Of a stretch of 64,000 nt of DNA, positions 62,760 through 64,000 are shown in pieces; position 1 is the first letter of the stretch; every line of letters starts with the position of its first letter. Location of the stretch: positions 1,178,001-1,242,000 of the forward strand of contig NZ_WVVW01000001.1 of assembly GCF_009857815.1 (NCBI RefSeq). Direction: 5' to 3'. A program made the position numbers and the translations under genes. The notes under the pieces were generated by a model that was given only the letters and a program-made list of their open reading frames with translations, was not told where the DNA came from and searched no databases. The DNA comes from Pseudomaricurvus sp. HS19 (GTDB lineage: Bacteria > Pseudomonadota > Gammaproteobacteria > Pseudomonadales > Cellvibrionaceae).

Positions 62760-62777
62760 AACACTCCGTAGAGTATT
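62760..62777. promoter_or_regulatory. Candidate TetR operator
   Basis: AACACTC-CGTA-GAGTATT is an inverted repeat with seven-base arms and one mismatch, flanked by CCG on the left and CCGG on the right. It lies just upstream of the TetR gene. Confidence 0.5.
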
Positions 62778-62915
62778 CCGGTGATTATATACTGATGCAC
62801 CGGTAATGTTGACGGGAACCCGCCAACAATCGCATTGCACCTCCTCCTGACCATGCTCCTCCCAGGTTCCGTGATCCCGGAAATCCTGGTGGCAGGTGCT
62901 ACATTACCCGACCGC

Positions 62916-63521
62916 TCAGAACTCCGGCGCGCCGAATCTGGCCGCCAACACGAGCAGCTCGTCTTCGCGCTCTATGCCTATGCTATTTATAGCCAGTGAC
63001 AACAAGACGTAGGTTCCCACGGTAAAGAGGAGGTCCATGAGCTGCTCTGTAGAGAGAAATGCCTTTAGGCCATCCCAGTGCCTGTTATCCAGACTACCCT
63101 CCTCCAACAGCTGATCGGTGGCCTTGATGATATACCGCTCCTGATCCGTCCAGTACTCTGATTCCGCCCCACGCTTAACCTGGGCGAACTCTTCACCGTC
63201 AAATCCCCGCAATAATGAAGTGCGCAGGTGACTCGACCACATGTATCGTGCATTTTTTAGCCAACACACACGTAATATGGCCACCTGCCGCAGTCGGACA
63301 GGCAGGGTGGACGACTTCAGCAGGTAATTATTGAAAGGCAGAAACGCCTTTGCCAGCTGCGGGTGTTGGCAGAAGGTATTAAGTACCGGGTTGTCGTCCA
63401 CATTGATGCGGGCGGTACCAGCGAAGATATCAATGATTTCCCGGGCTTCTGCCGTCCGCTCATCAGCTCTGACCGGGCTAATACGGGCAACGGGATCTTT
63501 TTGCTGGCGATTCACGGACAC
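62916..63521 (-). CDS. Carboxymuconolactone decarboxylase-like protein
   Basis: The 201-residue protein has the AhpD/CMD helical fold pattern: NTFCQHPQLAKAFLPFNNYL, then LPVRLRQVAILRVCWLKNAR and YMWSSHLRTSLLRGF. The YMWSSH segment matches the YEWxxH form of the family, which lacks the CxxC redox pair, so it is unlikely to be a peroxidase-type AhpD. It is placed 18 bp after the SDR gene and before the TetR gene. Members often accompany P450 and SDR genes in degradation clusters. Confidence 0.82.
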   Translation of the reverse strand: MSVNRQQKDPVARISPVRADERTAEAREIIDIFAGTARINVDDNPVLNTFCQHPQLAKAFLPFNNYLLKSSTLPVRLRQVAILRVCWLKNARYMWSSHLRTSLLRGFDGEEFAQVKRGAESEYWTDQERYIIKATDQLLEEGSLDNRHWDGLKAFLSTEQLMDLLFTVGTYVLLSLAINSIGIEREDELLVLAARFGAPEF

Positions 63522-63539
63522 AAGGATCTCCCTGCAGCG

Positions 63540-64000
63540 CTACTGGAGATAACGACCACCATTCACACTAAGGGTTTGGCCGGTAACGTAGCCTGCATCG
63601 TCAGATACCAGGTAGGCGCAGGCTGCCGCCACCTCTTCCGGTTTACCGGCACGCTTCATCGGAGTGTGCACCGCAAAGCCGTCCACATCTACCGGGGATG
63701 CGCGCAGCATTGGGGTATCCACAAAGCCCGGTGGGACGTGGTTTACCGTGATGCCTGAAGCCGCAAATTCGATGGCCAACGTTTTGGTCAACCCAACAAT
63801 GCCGCCTTTGGTGGCACCATAGTGCGTCATACCGGTAGAGCCAGCCTGCGCCGACGACGACGAAATATTAACAATTCTCCCCCATCCGGCTGATAGCATA
63901 TCCGGAATCACCTTTTGGGTGAGAATGAAGGGGCCCCTGAGGTTAATTCGTATCATCTGATCCAGTTTCTCAGCTTTCACATCGAGAAATTTGCAGAAGT
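63540..64000 (-). CDS. SDR family oxidoreductase (3' part, cut by the window edge)
   Basis: The frame is open through the right edge, so the N-terminal Rossmann glycine motif is missing from view. The visible 152 residues show the SDR core: IRINLRGPFILTQKVIPDML, VNISSSSAQAG with the catalytic serine region, YGATKGG with the Tyr-Lys pair, and PPGFVDTPM, then the closing DAGYVTGQTLSVNGG. It is a classical SDR acting on alcohol or ketone groups. It is probably cotranscribed with the CMD-like gene. Confidence 0.93.
   Translation of the reverse strand, partial: FCKFLDVKAEKLDQMIRINLRGPFILTQKVIPDMLSAGWGRIVNISSSSAQAGSTGMTHYGATKGGIVGLTKTLAIEFAASGITVNHVPPGFVDTPMLRASPVDVDGFAVHTPMKRAGKPEEVAAACAYLVSDDAGYVTGQTLSVNGGRYLQ

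Overview
The window is a gammaproteobacterial chromosome segment, most like a marine, polysaccharide-using member of the Cellvibrionales or a close relative. This is inferred from gene content and order: uspE next to fnr, ffs-dnaX-ybaB-recR, rnd-ycgL-ycgN, RNase II, HrpA and RdgC, together with two large TonB-dependent receptors and sugar-acid catabolic clusters. GC content is moderately high and no insertion sequence, phage, tRNA, rRNA or CRISPR array was seen.

The left part (1-22 kb) is mostly housekeeping. A redox block holds a UspE-like protein, a HemN-like protein that lacks the radical-SAM cysteines, the oxygen sensor FNR/ANR and the porin OmpW. Two FNR boxes lie here, each 22 bp from a -10-like hexamer. 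Small conserved genes follow (DUF4202, SirB-like, RdgC, TrhO, BolA), then RNase II and HrpA. A long minus-strand run follows with the SRP RNA, dnaX, ybaB, recR, rnd, ycgL, ycgN, a DTW-domain tRNA-modifying enzyme and a GNAT protein. At 22.4-24.2 kb a porin is paired with a small PstS-like periplasmic protein.

The middle part (24.3-41 kb) is a LacI-controlled carbohydrate locus. One TonB-dependent receptor is divergent from a five-gene run: ThuA-like, Gfo/Idh/MocA oxidoreductase, sugar isomerase/epimerase-like, second ThuA-like, MFS transporter. A LacI regulator, an esterase, a GMC oxidoreductase with four clustered cysteines and its Tat-exported small subunit follow on the minus strand. Two copies of the same 14-bp palindrome TGTAAACGTTTACA overlap the -35 elements of three predicted promoters, tying the receptor, the five-gene run and the dehydrogenase pair into one regulon. 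The gene set fits oxidation of a glycoside at C3 in the periplasm and use of the 3-keto product. The substrate is unknown. A second TonB-dependent receptor closes this part.

From 42 to 52.4 kb lies a hexuronate locus: uxaC-uxuB-kdgK-uxuA in one tight minus-strand operon, a divergent TRAP transporter (dctPQM), a FadR-type GntR regulator and a FucP-like MFS permease. Together they import glucuronate-type acids and convert them to 2-keto-3-deoxy-6-phosphogluconate. The aldolase for that product is not in the window.

The right part starts with a four-gene membrane cassette (52.4-57.0 kb): two paralogous multi-span proteins with a cytosolic Rossmann-like domain, a small secreted protein and a DUF4231/SLATT-like protein with a duplicated N-terminal domain. 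It is the least understood piece here and the best candidate for an undescribed system. Glutathione-dependent formaldehyde detoxification (fghA, frmA, LysR regulator) follows. The window ends in a minus-strand group of cytochrome P450, TetR regulator, carboxymuconolactone-decarboxylase-like protein and a truncated SDR dehydrogenase.
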